Numbered from the stretch's first letter, positions 1 through 7,830 are shown. The stretch: DNA of 26,001 nucleotides from an uncultured Rhizobiaceae group bacterium (GCA_938030645.1 CALHHQ010000272.1:1-26001); one strand, 5' to 3'. The notes: a model not told the origin generated them from the sequence alone. Made by a program: numbers and translations.

Positions 1-1641
1 GCGGTTGGGCTCCTCTTACTAGTCGCCTTCCATATGATCTGTTGGTTTGTGAAGCATAGGTTGGGTATCAATATGGCTATGGATGGGAGCGAAATAGTAA
101 CCGGACTAGTGGACCTCGTGACAACCCCTGAAGGGGTACAAAACCCATCTTCGCAGGATCGTCAGCGTACGGCAGTGATCAATGCTGGGCTTTGGTGGAC
201 AAGACGCGGGGCAATGCAGTTTTACGCTTGGTTTTTGGTAACAATATTGGGCGGGCTAATAGGTGTGGCAACACTGTTTCTGCTGCACGAGCAGAACAGG
301 AAACTAGATGATCAGAACGATTTGTTCGGAAGTCAGAATAAGCTCCTCATTGAGCAAAGTGGCCTATTGGAGGATCAAAATTCCAAGATCAAGGATCAGA
401 ATTTGCAAATCCAACTGCAAACCCAAGCAAACATTGCCAATTCAATTTTGTTGGAAGGGGGAAGACGAGCAGCGTTATCTCTAGGTATGTCAAATCTGTT
501 CGAAGATATTCGCAAAGAAGTATCAGAGATTACTAGGGCGGCAGAAAATCCGGGTTCTCGAACATGTGATGTCGGACTTTCAAAACATTCTTCTTGTCGA
601 GTGACCAGGTCCAGAAAAACAGCTGTGGGGAAAGACAATTCGCCCTACATATATTATCTGTCTGATCAATTGCTTAAACGCGTTAAAAGCTTCGCTAACG
701 CAAGCACACCTTATCATTTGGCAATTTCAAATGGTGGTGAACTATTAATGAGCAAACCCTTGGAAGAGCAATTTAGGTTCGTGGAACTAAGTCCAGAGCG
801 CGGTTTTTTGTTAAAGGAACTGATGCAAAACGACGTGTTCGCGGGTTATCTAAATTTGGAACGAGCCGACCTTCGTGCAGCCGTAATTGAGGATTCCGAT
901 CTAAGTAAGCTCAACCTCAAATCGGCAAATTTGGTAAAAGCCCACTTGTCTAATTCAAACTTATTCCAAACCAATTTAGCCAAGGCTAACATGGATGGTG
1001 CGTATGTCATTCAGGCAAGCCTAGCAGGAATAAAGTTAGAAGGCGCCTCACTAAAAAACATTGAAATGCACAATATTGGCTTGTCGGGCGCTGATCTGTC
1101 GGAAGCCAATTTGGAAGGAGCTTATCTCAGTCAAGCTGATCTGGAAAATGCCACTTTAAGAAAAGCCAATATGAGATCTGCTAGATTGCAGCAAGCCAAC
1201 TTTACCAACGCCAACTTAGCGAATGCTTCACTGCAGCGAGCTCGCTTTATCCTAGCAAAACTTTCAGGAGCAAATCTTGAGGAAGCAAATCTACAAGGGG
1301 CCAGTTTGAAGCGAACTGATTTGGAAATGGCTAACTTGGATGCAGCCATTTTGATTGAAGCCAATCTAGAGGGTTCCAATCTAAAAGGAGCCAGCTTGGT
1401 TGGAGCAAACCTGACAGCAGCAAACTTGAAGTCAGCTGACCTTTCTGGTGTTCATTTGTCATATGCGAAATTGTCATACGCTAAACTGTCATCAGACAGC
1501 AAATTATCTGGTGCGTGGGCGTGGAGCGACGCTCCACCAAGTGCTCCAAGAGAGTTGTTGGAACAAATTCAAATTTGTAAATTCGACCCTCGAGTACAGG
1601 AGCGCAGGGAGGAAAAACCAAATCCTTGTGTATCAGAATAG
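1..1641 (+). CDS. Membrane-anchored pentapeptide-repeat protein, 5' end outside the window
   Basis: The reading frame is open from base 1, so the gene is probably cut by the left edge; the first visible residues are a hydrophobic stretch ending in a Lys-His-Arg cluster, which looks like a membrane helix. The first ATG in view is at 34, with others at 73 and 79, none with a good ribosome site. Counting from the ATG at 34, a second hydrophobic helix lies at about residues 63-85, followed by a Gln/Asn-rich heptad stretch (about 86-132, repeating DQN or SQN) likely to form a coiled coil. From about residue 270 to 495 there are many A(N/D)Lxx pentapeptide repeats, which fold as a right-handed beta helix. 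The repeat fold is certain; its role here is unknown. Some pentapeptide proteins (Qnr, MfpA) mimic DNA, but those lack membrane anchors. The gene looks more AT-rich than the right half of the window, as expected of island cargo. Confidence 0.85.
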   Translation, partial: AVGLLLLVAFHMICWFVKHRLGINMAMDGSEIVTGLVDLVTTPEGVQNPSSQDRQRTAVINAGLWWTRRGAMQFYAWFLVTILGGLIGVATLFLLHEQNRKLDDQNDLFGSQNKLLIEQSGLLEDQNSKIKDQNLQIQLQTQANIANSILLEGGRRAALSLGMSNLFEDIRKEVSEITRAAENPGSRTCDVGLSKHSSCRVTRSRKTAVGKDNSPYIYYLSDQLLKRVKSFANASTPYHLAISNGGELLMSKPLEEQFRFVELSPERGFLLKELMQNDVFAGYLNLERADLRAAVIEDSDLSKLNLKSANLVKAHLSNSNLFQTNLAKANMDGAYVIQASLAGIKLEGASLKNIEMHNIGLSGADLSEANLEGAYLSQADLENATLRKANMRSARLQQANFTNANLANASLQRARFILAKLSGANLEEANLQGASLKRTDLEMANLDAAILIEANLEGSNLKGASLVGANLTAANLKSADLSGVHLSYAKLSYAKLSSDSKLSGAWAWSDAPPSAPRELLEQIQICKFDPRVQERREEKPNPCVSE

Positions 1642-2029
1642 AGTGGCTCCACATTACGCGGAGCGCGAAGAGACGAGCGCACAACATATGCTCTCACGTT
1701 TCTTTGGACATTCTCAGCAGCCCAATTTGAGTTCAATCTCAAGCCAAATTAATAATACAAAGTTGTTCGTCTGTTAATTTCGGCCAATCGGTTCGACAAG
1801 TCGCAGTGTTATTGGCTCAATTCTAAGCTATGTCGCGGAGAAAACGATGACCCAAATCAAAAATGACAAGTTGTTCACCATTCCGCCTTTCGGTGCCTTT
1901 TATGTCCCGAAATTCCGCATCTGCTTTCCGTTGAATTGGCAATTTGGCAGAAGCCCGCTCTCGGCTATTCATGTTGATGATCTCATCGATAATTGAACTC
2001 AATCGCAACATGCTGTGTTGCCGATTCAG
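1642..2029. other. Gap between convergent genes, little recognisable content
   Basis: No convincing gene with clear family features and no strong terminator is visible here. A weak imperfect hairpin (TTGAG/CTCAA arms near 1730-1745) is the only structure I see. A possible small minus-strand frame at 1823-2011 is listed separately with low confidence. Confidence 0.4.
1823..2011 (-). CDS. Possible small hypothetical protein (62 residues)
   Basis: A short frame on the same strand as the coiled-coil gene upstream, starting 18 bases after its stop. The predicted protein is charged, with no membrane helix and no motif I recognise. The ribosome site is weak. It may be a third gene of that minus-strand group, or chance; length and position are the only support. 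Confidence 0.25.
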   Translation of the reverse strand: MLRLSSIIDEIINMNSRERASAKLPIQRKADAEFRDIKGTERRNGEQLVIFDLGHRFLRDIA

Positions 2030-2881
2030 TTAGCTGCCAAGTTCTGGTCGAGTAGGAATGTTTGTGGGTGATATTGCGGGGACGTGTGCCAGCTTACCAG
2101 CTACACCAGCAAAGCTGTTTTTGGTCACTGGAGGCGCTGACGGCTCTATGCCCGATACGAACGTCATAGCTGAAGTTGGAATACGTGGAAGGCCTTTCGG
2201 CATGGCGTCATCGAATTCTTGGTCGAGATCATCTAGTTCACCAACGCTGACATCTTCCATGCCCGCCAGATCGCGACCGCGCATCAGAATATCGCGCGCC
2301 TCTGCGTTGCTCTCTCTGGCAGCATCAATATCTTGTTGCGCTTGATGGAGTTGGTCGATCTCTGATTTTGTGGAACCGATATCGTCCAGCTTTTTCAAAT
2401 AGTCTTCCGCACTGTCACGACCTATCGGAATGTCTTGTGATTCAAACTCAAGTTGGCCAAGTTTGCTTCCAGTTTCATCGACGGCGAATGTTCCATCTTC
2501 CGAACGAAATACCTTGCGCCCATCCTCAAGAGTGAAAGCGGAATCCAGCATGGCCTGTTGTTCAGCCTCCAACAATTCAAGTTTGCTGATCTGTTCGAGC
2601 AATGCACGTGCAACGGCTTCATCAAAGACAGTCAACTTTGCATCATAGTTGTCGAGCTTAACTTCGAACGCATCCATGCGGGCTTCGAATTCGCGGATTT
2701 GAATTTCAGTGGCAATGATCACATTAGAGGCCAAGGCAATGAAGCTGTCTTCAGATTGCTCGGCAATTTCCTCGCGGCGTTCTTGATTCTGCTTGGCTTT
2801 GATAAACCACTTGCGCTTATTCAGCAGCTCGGAATGACGGCTGCGTTCTTTATCGCGGAAATGCCTTGCCAATTGAATCAT
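2030..2881 (-). CDS. Coiled-coil hypothetical protein (283 residues)
   Basis: I do not recognise a named family. The protein is strongly charged and helical, with heptad-like patterns at about residues 30-110 (for example the FEARMDAFEVKLDNYDAKL region) and again at about 165-200. Between them, about 113-145, is a short segment with FTLEDGRKVF and VDETGSKL that resembles a small beta-rich insert. The C-terminal 60 residues are Pro/Ser/Thr-rich and probably disordered. There is no signal peptide or membrane helix. The ATG directly follows the TAG of the upstream secreted-protein gene (TAGATG, no spacer), so the two are almost certainly co-transcribed and translationally coupled. A scaffold or cytoskeleton-like role is possible but unproven. 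Confidence 0.7.
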   Translation of the reverse strand: MIQLARHFRDKERSRHSELLNKRKWFIKAKQNQERREEIAEQSEDSFIALASNVIIATEIQIREFEARMDAFEVKLDNYDAKLTVFDEAVARALLEQISKLELLEAEQQAMLDSAFTLEDGRKVFRSEDGTFAVDETGSKLGQLEFESQDIPIGRDSAEDYLKKLDDIGSTKSEIDQLHQAQQDIDAARESNAEARDILMRGRDLAGMEDVSVGELDDLDQEFDDAMPKGLPRIPTSAMTFVSGIEPSAPPVTKNSFAGVAGKLAHVPAISPTNIPTRPELGS

Positions 2882-3244
2882 CTATTCACCACACTCTTTC
2901 TTCGCCAGCAGATGCAACAAAACGGCTGGGGGCTTGTCTTGGTACTTGTTGAATGCAGCCTCAACGGTTTTCCAGCGATCTGACTTATTGCTGAACAACC
3001 ATTGTTGAATGCAGGTCATTCCCGTTTCGTCAGGCTTGTCTTTGCGAAAGCGCGCATAAGCCAATCCTTGCAAAACGCCGTTCACAAAGGCAAAGCGTTG
3101 TTTGGTAGGCATTTCGCTCATGACGAAACCAGCATCAAATGTTCGGTCCTGCGCGTTGGTATGAGTACTCACAATAGTCATAGGTAATAGGATAGCCAAA
3201 ATTCGTGAATATTTACTTAATGTTAACCGTTCGTTAACCGACAT
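2882..3244 (-). CDS. Small secreted protein with two conserved-looking cysteines, Rap1a/Tai-like (tentative)
   Basis: A 120-residue protein with an N-terminal signal peptide: a basic start, a hydrophobic core at about residues 15-26 and a likely cleavage after THTNA near residue 31. The mature part is about 90 residues with an FVNGVLQGLAYAR segment, one Cys near the middle and one close to the C terminus (KKECGE). This layout, a helical domain with a mid-domain Cys and a C-terminal Cys, recalls the Rap1a/Tai immunity-like periplasmic family, but I cannot confirm it. It heads a two-gene unit with the coiled-coil gene and is transcribed away from the resolvase at 3442. No strong ribosome site precedes the ATG, so the start could lie slightly further in. 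Confidence 0.65.
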   Translation of the reverse strand: MSVNERLTLSKYSRILAILLPMTIVSTHTNAQDRTFDAGFVMSEMPTKQRFAFVNGVLQGLAYARFRKDKPDETGMTCIQQWLFSNKSDRWKTVEAAFNKYQDKPPAVLLHLLAKKECGE

Positions 3245-3441
3245 AATCGTTCGATTTTGTCATTTATAGCATTCATTACGGAAATTTGCATCCGTCATCA
3301 AGAATATCGTAAAATAATAATAAGGTAGCGATTTTGGCCGCTCGATAGGAGTGGTTTCGCGATTGAGGAGGAAAAGGAACGTTTTTGTCAATGCTTCGGC
3401 GCGCGCAAATACGAATTTAAATCATTGATATAGAACAATAA
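3245..3441. promoter_or_regulatory. Divergent promoter region between the secreted-protein gene and the resolvase
   Basis: This AT-rich spacer must hold promoters for both divergent genes, and possibly the recombination site of the resolvase, since such genes usually sit beside their res or inversion sites. A short inverted repeat ACGGA-N8-TCCGT lies near 3280-3297. A strong ribosome-site-like GAGGAGGAAAAGGA (about 3365-3378) precedes an 11-codon frame (3385-3420) that ends just before the resolvase. No clear -35/-10 pair was found. Confidence 0.4.
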
Positions 3442-4011
3442 ATGAAGCTTGGTTATCTACGAGTCAGCACTGAAGAACAAAAAATAGCCAGGCAAATTGA
3501 TGGGTTGAAGCCTCTTTGCGACAAGCTTTATGTCGAAAGAACCTCGGCAATAGCCAAGAAGAGACCTATTTATGAAGAAGTCATGGCCACACTCAAGCCA
3601 GGTGATACGTTTGTGGTATGGGATTTGGACCGTGCATTCCGTTCTACGATTGATGCGCTAGTACAAGCCGAACGGTTGCACCAAAGCGGCATTGAGTTCC
3701 AAATTGTGACCCTAGGCGTTGATACATCTACCGCCCATGGAAAATTAGTTTTCACAGTGATTGCAGCTTTTGCACAGCACGAACGTGATCATCTATCTGA
3801 GCGAACAAAACAAGGCCTGAAGGCAGCTGTGCGTCGCGGAGCAAAGTTAGGTCGCAAACCTAAGATAAATGATCGCCAAGCCCTGATGGCAAAAGATCAA
3901 ATAGAATGCGGTTCACATACTGCTTCGGAATTAGCTGCCAGTTTTGGTGTTCATCCGCGAACACTTTCAAGACGTATTAAAGCAGCGCTAAATGGCAGCC
4001 CGTCTGGGTAA
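3442..4011 (+). CDS. Small serine recombinase (Tn3 resolvase / DNA invertase type)
   Basis: At 189 residues it has the usual length of Tn3-type resolvases and Hin/Gin-type invertases (about 185-200). The N-terminal catalytic domain begins GYLRVSTEEQ, giving the nucleophile Ser9 and Arg7. Further family features are the VWDLDRAFRS segment near residue 55 and the HERDHLSERTKQGLKAA helix near residues 112-128. A LGRKPKI linker leads to a C-terminal helix-turn-helix (about 158-180, ASELAASFGVHPRTLSRRI). The ATG at 3442 is fixed by a TAA stop just upstream in frame. Such enzymes resolve cointegrates or flip DNA between two nearby sites; no obvious invertible segment is seen. It is separate in size and type from the large recombinase at 12138, which hints at nested mobile elements. 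Confidence 0.93.
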   Translation: MKLGYLRVSTEEQKIARQIDGLKPLCDKLYVERTSAIAKKRPIYEEVMATLKPGDTFVVWDLDRAFRSTIDALVQAERLHQSGIEFQIVTLGVDTSTAHGKLVFTVIAAFAQHERDHLSERTKQGLKAAVRRGAKLGRKPKINDRQALMAKDQIECGSHTASELAASFGVHPRTLSRRIKAALNGSPSG

Positions 4012-4256
4012 ACGAGCTTACATATTCATTTGGACCGTCATCCATTTGACGTGTTGGGTGTCAAAGTCTCAACATATGGTTCTGCCATTCAGACGAGTTA
4101 ATTTCGCAACGACGTTGACAGCTTGAAATAGCATAAGCACAGCAAAGACCACTTAGGCAAAGAATTTTTCTGGTGTAGATTTTGCAATCTCGAACACGAT
4201 TGCTACAAGCCATTATCTGCAATTTGAACTAACGAGTGAAATGAGGAGAATCGAAT
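4012..4256. other. Intergenic region after the resolvase
   Basis: No gene is visible. A TTTGAC-N9-GTCAAA inverted repeat lies at 4045-4065, a possible operator or weak hairpin. A TTGACA hexamer occurs at 4115-4120 but lacks a good -10 partner at the right distance. The end holds the ribosome site of the next gene (GAGGAGAA at about 4242). Confidence 0.35.
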
Positions 4257-5198
4257 TTGGTTGACCGCGACAAATCGCCGTCGAAATCTGAAGGCCCCAT
4301 TGTTTCTCCGCGTCCAGATCATCGCGATGATCTGCTGCCAGGGGAGAAGCAAAGTGCTCCAAAGACGATTGAACTAGCATCGACAGATTCTGCTCCGGAA
4401 GTCGGTAGCTATGATCCTGCTTCGATGACACCAAGAATAGTCAAAACAAAAGATGGCCATAAGATTCTATTTGGGGCGACGAAAGACACCCATAAAAAGA
4501 GCGAAATCAACACGGAGAATGATGTTTTGACCGGACATATTACCGAAATCGACAAAGATCTGGGAATTGGCTACTTCAAAGATGAATTAACAAATAAGTC
4601 TCGTTCGTTTTTCCTAAATATTATCGACGAAGAAATATCAATAAATATAAAATCTGGTGATTTTGCTGTATTTACAGCAACTATTCATGGTGGTTACGGA
4701 TCTTTAAAAAGACTTGTTTGTTTGAATGAAGAAATATTTGACGAAAATGCCGTAGAAAGGCTATTATTACAACGAAAGGATAATGATCGGGAACTTCCCG
4801 GTGAAGATCAAACGTTGGAATTGGATGACGAACGGGAAAAAGAACTAAAAAGGGCATTTGACGCCCTATCACAACTCCCCACTGGCGAGGTAAGTCGACT
4901 TGCTGACTCGGCTGAAAAACGCAAAGAGAAGTGGACTGGGGAAATTCCAAAAAGTGCCCCGGAACTTTATAAGGACCGCCCCACAAGTGAAGGACTGCCA
5001 GATTTCTTAAGGCGCGTATACGGCGAACGGGGTTACTTGAACGGCATTATGACGACAGCACACCTAGACATTATTGATCCACCTGCTGCCCGTGCAGTGC
5101 GCAGTTGGGTAGAGCATCACCAAGAAGGTCTTCCTACAGATATTGAATTACCAACGGCGAAAACCCGCCCAAAGATGGCAAAACAAAAGCCAGCCTGA
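4257..5198 (+). CDS. Hypothetical protein with possible cold-shock-like OB fold
   Basis: A 313-residue protein starting at a TTG codon, chosen because AGGAGA sits 6-10 bases upstream and the frame has no better start. Residues 1-90 are Pro/Ser/Asp-rich and look disordered. Residues 93-157 (starting GHITEIDKDLGIGYF) resemble a cold-shock/OB fold: the GIGYF stretch takes the place of the nucleic-acid-binding GFGFI motif, followed by a GD turn and a C-terminal strand. Residues about 160-225 are acidic and helical; the rest, including LPDFLRRVYGERGYLNG, matches nothing I know. The OB-fold stretch is visibly more AT-rich than the rest of the gene. Function unknown; nucleic-acid binding is an inference from the fold guess. 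Confidence 0.7.
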   Translation: MVDRDKSPSKSEGPIVSPRPDHRDDLLPGEKQSAPKTIELASTDSAPEVGSYDPASMTPRIVKTKDGHKILFGATKDTHKKSEINTENDVLTGHITEIDKDLGIGYFKDELTNKSRSFFLNIIDEEISINIKSGDFAVFTATIHGGYGSLKRLVCLNEEIFDENAVERLLLQRKDNDRELPGEDQTLELDDEREKELKRAFDALSQLPTGEVSRLADSAEKRKEKWTGEIPKSAPELYKDRPTSEGLPDFLRRVYGERGYLNGIMTTAHLDIIDPPAARAVRSWVEHHQEGLPTDIELPTAKTRPKMAKQKPA

Positions 5199-5215
5199 CA
5201 ATTCGGAAAAAAAAT

Positions 5216-5232
5216 AAAACGATTATCGTTTT
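5216..5232. promoter_or_regulatory. Perfect palindrome just upstream of the transfer-like operon
   Basis: AAAACGAT-T-ATCGTTTT is a perfect 8-base inverted repeat around one base. It lies 7 bases before a consensus TTGACA (5240-5245), the best -35 box in this region. Its position fits an operator for a repressor or activator of the operon starting at 5367. An alternative is a weak terminator for the gene ending at 5198, since A/T runs flank it, but the stem is very AT-rich. Confidence 0.5.
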
Positions 5233-5239
5233 AAATTTC

Positions 5240-5267
5240 TTGACATAATTTTCTAACTACCTAAGTT
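5240..5267 (+). promoter_or_regulatory. Candidate promoter for the operon starting at 5367
   Basis: A perfect TTGACA (5240-5245) is followed after 16 bases by TAAGTT (5262-5267), a poor -10 match. The predicted transcript would begin near 5275 and include a small hairpin (TCAGGC-N5-GCCTGA, 5272-5288) before the first gene. Confidence 0.4.
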
Positions 5268-5366
5268 GTGTTCAGGCTGATGGCCTGAGCACCGCGCGCT
5301 TTGCTCTCTGAATTCCTAGTCGACTCCGCTTTTGCGGTTTCGACCAAGTCAGGGAGGTGGATAACT

Positions 5367-6023
5367 ATGTCCGCACCTATTCAAACGAAATATCGCAACC
5401 ATAACTATGAGCTCGTTTCATGTTGTGCCGAATTTGTTGAACGCGACGAAGTCGGCGACCCGATCCGTTGGTCTATTTGTCCGGACTGCCCACACCGGAA
5501 CCCGTGGCACCTTAATGCCATGGACGACGACTTCGCAGTTGAACTACCGAAGATCGTAGATGCCCAAACATTTGAAACGAAATGCGATGACTCTATCTGG
5601 ATCATCTGTGACGAACCAACCGACCCTTATCCTCACGGTAACGGCTCTCCAAGCTTTGAAGACGAAGCCGATGGATCCTTTAGTGACGAATCTCTCGACG
5701 ATACCGATGTCAAAATTGTTGACGAACTAGATGATGGTTTTCTTGAAAAGCTAAATCTTCATCACGACCAATGGTCGCACGAGATCAACTTTGTGGAATC
5801 CGACAAAATTGCGGCTCAACCAGCACCGCCTGCTGAGATTTGTACACTGACGAAGAATCCTGAAGCATCACAAACGATGAAGTCAGTTTCGACTGATTGC
5901 TCATCCGCGAACGTCCTCAAGCATAAAAAGACAATCCGAGTTTGCCCCTGGTGCTCTGGGACCGGTTACTTGAGAGCGGGGCTCCAATGCGGGCCGTGCG
6001 GCGGAAAACGCCACGTCAACTGA
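5367..6023 (+). CDS. Acidic protein with C-terminal DnaJ-like zinc motif; first gene of the cassette
   Basis: A 218-residue protein. The start at 5367 is chosen over an upstream frame extension because of the strong site AGGGAGGTGG just before it. The N-terminal part has Cys19-Cys20 and Cys38-x2-Cys41 in a CPDCPHRNPWH context, which may bind one zinc. Residues about 85-165 are very acidic and low-complexity. The C terminus holds Cys193-x2-Cys196-x-Gly-x-Gly and Cys208-x2-Cys211-x-Gly, the repeat pattern of the DnaJ zinc centre, ending in a basic tail. There is no membrane helix or signal peptide. It could be a regulator or adaptor for the downstream membrane genes; I do not recognise a named family. 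Confidence 0.8.
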   Translation: MSAPIQTKYRNHNYELVSCCAEFVERDEVGDPIRWSICPDCPHRNPWHLNAMDDDFAVELPKIVDAQTFETKCDDSIWIICDEPTDPYPHGNGSPSFEDEADGSFSDESLDDTDVKIVDELDDGFLEKLNLHHDQWSHEINFVESDKIAAQPAPPAEICTLTKNPEASQTMKSVSTDCSSANVLKHKKTIRVCPWCSGTGYLRAGLQCGPCGGKRHVN

Positions 6024-6039
6024 TTCCAAAACATCCCTG

Positions 6040-6065
6040 GGAACCCCGATTTGATTCAGGGTTCC
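6040..6065 (+). other. Intergenic hairpin between the first two cassette genes
   Basis: GGAACCC (6040-6046) and GGGTTCC (6059-6065) form a perfect 7-base stem with a 12-base loop; an overlapping CCCTG/CAGGG pairing is also possible. No T-run follows, so it is not a standard terminator. It may affect RNA stability between the genes. Confidence 0.35.
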
Positions 6066-6093
6066 ACCAAACACATTCCGAATTGGAGAACCC

Positions 6094-7302
6094 ATGACCA
6101 ATAACTTGCATACTGATGAACAAACAACGCCACGCCAGTTGCCGAAAAAGAAGTATCCTGAATTGGACCGGTGGGCTGTGCCGGTTTTATCTCTCATTTC
6201 CGGCGCGTTACTCGGCGTTGCCACACCTAACCTGATTGACGCCAACGGTATCGGTGGCATTGTGAAAGTTGGCCTATTGGCAGGTGGCGCAAGCGTGGCA
6301 GCTTTCTGCGTCAATCGCATTGCGATTGATAAAGGCACTGATCTCGCCGCACGCGGTTATACAACTGCGGGGGCTGCCAGCCTTTTCTCAGTTGTATTTG
6401 TGGGTACCGGCCTTTTCACAAGCACGTTGGCTGGCTTGACCCTACCGAAGGTTGAAGAACTTCGTTTGGCCGAACACGGGCAAGCCTACGTTCAATATAT
6501 TGGTGAGCGGAATGCTCAGGCGACGAAAGCAGGTCGAACTCTGCCCGTGGTACGTGCAATCAACCGCGAACTTCCTGTAAAAGCGGCCTGCGAGATCAAA
6601 AGCTCTTGTGTTTCAGGTGCTAGCAGCACCGGATATGGGACTGTTGCACGCCTACTCGAAGAAATGGCAGGTCGCGCCAACAATGTTGGAGAACAGGTCG
6701 AAGCTGGCGAGTTGGTCCGCAGAACTTCGCTCAAAAAACTCAACGCACTGGTTGGCGAATACCAATCAGTCCTGGACGATAGCGAAGTCCAGCTCAAGGA
6801 CAAGCGCGGTCAACTCCAAAAAATCGACGTCCAAATTATCCAGCTTGTGAGTGAACTCAATGAAGCCATTCCCGTTTCGTTTTTGCGTGCGTATGCCGAT
6901 GAACTATCAGCAGGCTTCGTTGTTGCAGAAAACCCTACTGCCACGAAGCGGCTAAATACCCTGCTGGGTAAACACGGTCGAAGCTTGAATAAGGTTTTGG
7001 ATACCGTGAATGCGCGCCATACGCCGCGTCCGGTATTCCCGCGCGAAGCGGGTGTTTCGGACACACTTGCCTATATCGGCCATTTCATTCCGATTGCGAT
7101 GCTGACAGCAGTCGTCGAAGTTATTTTTCCGGTTTGTTTGTGGGTTTATACGTTGCTTTCTTTGCTTTGGGGGCATCATGTTGCTGACCCAACTCGAAAG
7201 AACAAAACGAGTTCCGACACACTAAGTGAAAAACGGACTGCGCCAAAAGCACGTCGCTCGAACCGCCACCATAATCGTGGTCCGGCTCAGGGAGAGATGT
7301 GA
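6094..7302 (+). CDS. Multi-pass membrane protein with a long soluble helical domain (402 residues)
   Basis: The ATG follows GGAGA. Three hydrophobic helices are seen at about residues 29-49, 53-77 and 93-116, then a soluble helical domain of about 210 residues (117-328) with a likely coiled coil around 215-265. One or two C-terminal helices follow (about 330-362, HFIPIAMLTAVVEVIFPVCLW) and a very basic tail rich in Arg, Lys and His. Two cysteines (Cys163 and Cys169 by rough count, CEIKSSC) could form a disulphide if that domain is periplasmic. The stop overlaps the next start by one base (TGATG), so the genes are coupled. I recognise no named family. Size and layout would suit an envelope-spanning scaffold for the ATPase encoded downstream, but that is inference. 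Confidence 0.8.
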   Translation: MTNNLHTDEQTTPRQLPKKKYPELDRWAVPVLSLISGALLGVATPNLIDANGIGGIVKVGLLAGGASVAAFCVNRIAIDKGTDLAARGYTTAGAASLFSVVFVGTGLFTSTLAGLTLPKVEELRLAEHGQAYVQYIGERNAQATKAGRTLPVVRAINRELPVKAACEIKSSCVSGASSTGYGTVARLLEEMAGRANNVGEQVEAGELVRRTSLKKLNALVGEYQSVLDDSEVQLKDKRGQLQKIDVQIIQLVSELNEAIPVSFLRAYADELSAGFVVAENPTATKRLNTLLGKHGRSLNKVLDTVNARHTPRPVFPREAGVSDTLAYIGHFIPIAMLTAVVEVIFPVCLWVYTLLSLLWGHHVADPTRKNKTSSDTLSEKRTAPKARRSNRHHNRGPAQGEM

Positions 7303-7826
7303 TGGATTTCAACTCTCTTCCTTTAAGTGGCGGGCTTGTCTTGGGGCTGATTGCCTATGGCTTAATTAGTGTCTTTGGCACTGGCCAACTGGTTGGTGAA
7401 AGGTTGATTGAAAAATCTGATTGGCCCCAGCAATGCGAAGCCACGCTTGTAAGCGAACTTAAGTCATCGCGACCAACGACACCTATTGTGCCGAAGCTTG
7501 ATTGCAATTCCATCTTTGGCACTTGGTTTGGTCGTGAAGGCAAACAGCTCTGCCGCAACCACGGCAACTTTAATTTGCCATTTGTTGATCAGTTGCAAGC
7601 TCAACAAGAACGCTTGGCAGAAGCCAACCAACAACGCTTCGCCAATGCGGCTTCCAAAACAAAGACGCGCTGTGCTTGCGCAACATCTCTCACCTTGGAA
7701 AAGCGTCGCATTGCATTTGGTCTGCACGCGGGAGGCTTGCGCCTGCTGACACCAGCACCGATTCAAAACCTCACTTCTGAACTCACCACTGCGCTGCATG
7801 CGCCAGCTTGCGCGATGAAAGGATAA
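7302..7826 (+). CDS. Cys-rich protein with N-terminal membrane anchor (174 residues)
   Basis: The ATG at 7302 is preferred over a GTG at 7299 because it shares a base with the previous stop (TGATG) and has GGGAGAG upstream. A hydrophobic helix at about residues 9-29 should anchor the protein in the inner membrane with the rest outside. Six cysteines, in the contexts QQCEA, KLDCN, QLCRN, TRCACAT and PACAM, suggest disulphides in the periplasm. A helical Gln-rich segment (about residues 96-115) follows the middle cysteines. No family recognised. It sits between two membrane-protein genes in a tightly packed block and is probably part of the same envelope complex. Confidence 0.75.
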   Translation: MDFNSLPLSGGLVLGLIAYGLISVFGTGQLVGERLIEKSDWPQQCEATLVSELKSSRPTTPIVPKLDCNSIFGTWFGREGKQLCRNHGNFNLPFVDQLQAQQERLAEANQQRFANAASKTKTRCACATSLTLEKRRIAFGLHAGGLRLLTPAPIQNLTSELTTALHAPACAMKG

Positions 7827-7830
7827 TGAA

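Noticed and set aside
1131..1379. Reverse-strand frame with a repeat pattern inside the pentapeptide gene
   Set aside because: It is only the antisense of the pentapeptide repeats. No CRISPR-like spaced repeats are present in the window either.
1521..1537. Perfect inverted repeat GTGGAGC-GAC-GCTCCAC
   Set aside because: It lies inside the pentapeptide gene, with no T-run and no partner copy found; probably chance or a coding effect.
4115..4143. TTGACA as a promoter for the gene at 4257
   Set aside because: No acceptable -10 hexamer at 16-18 bases.
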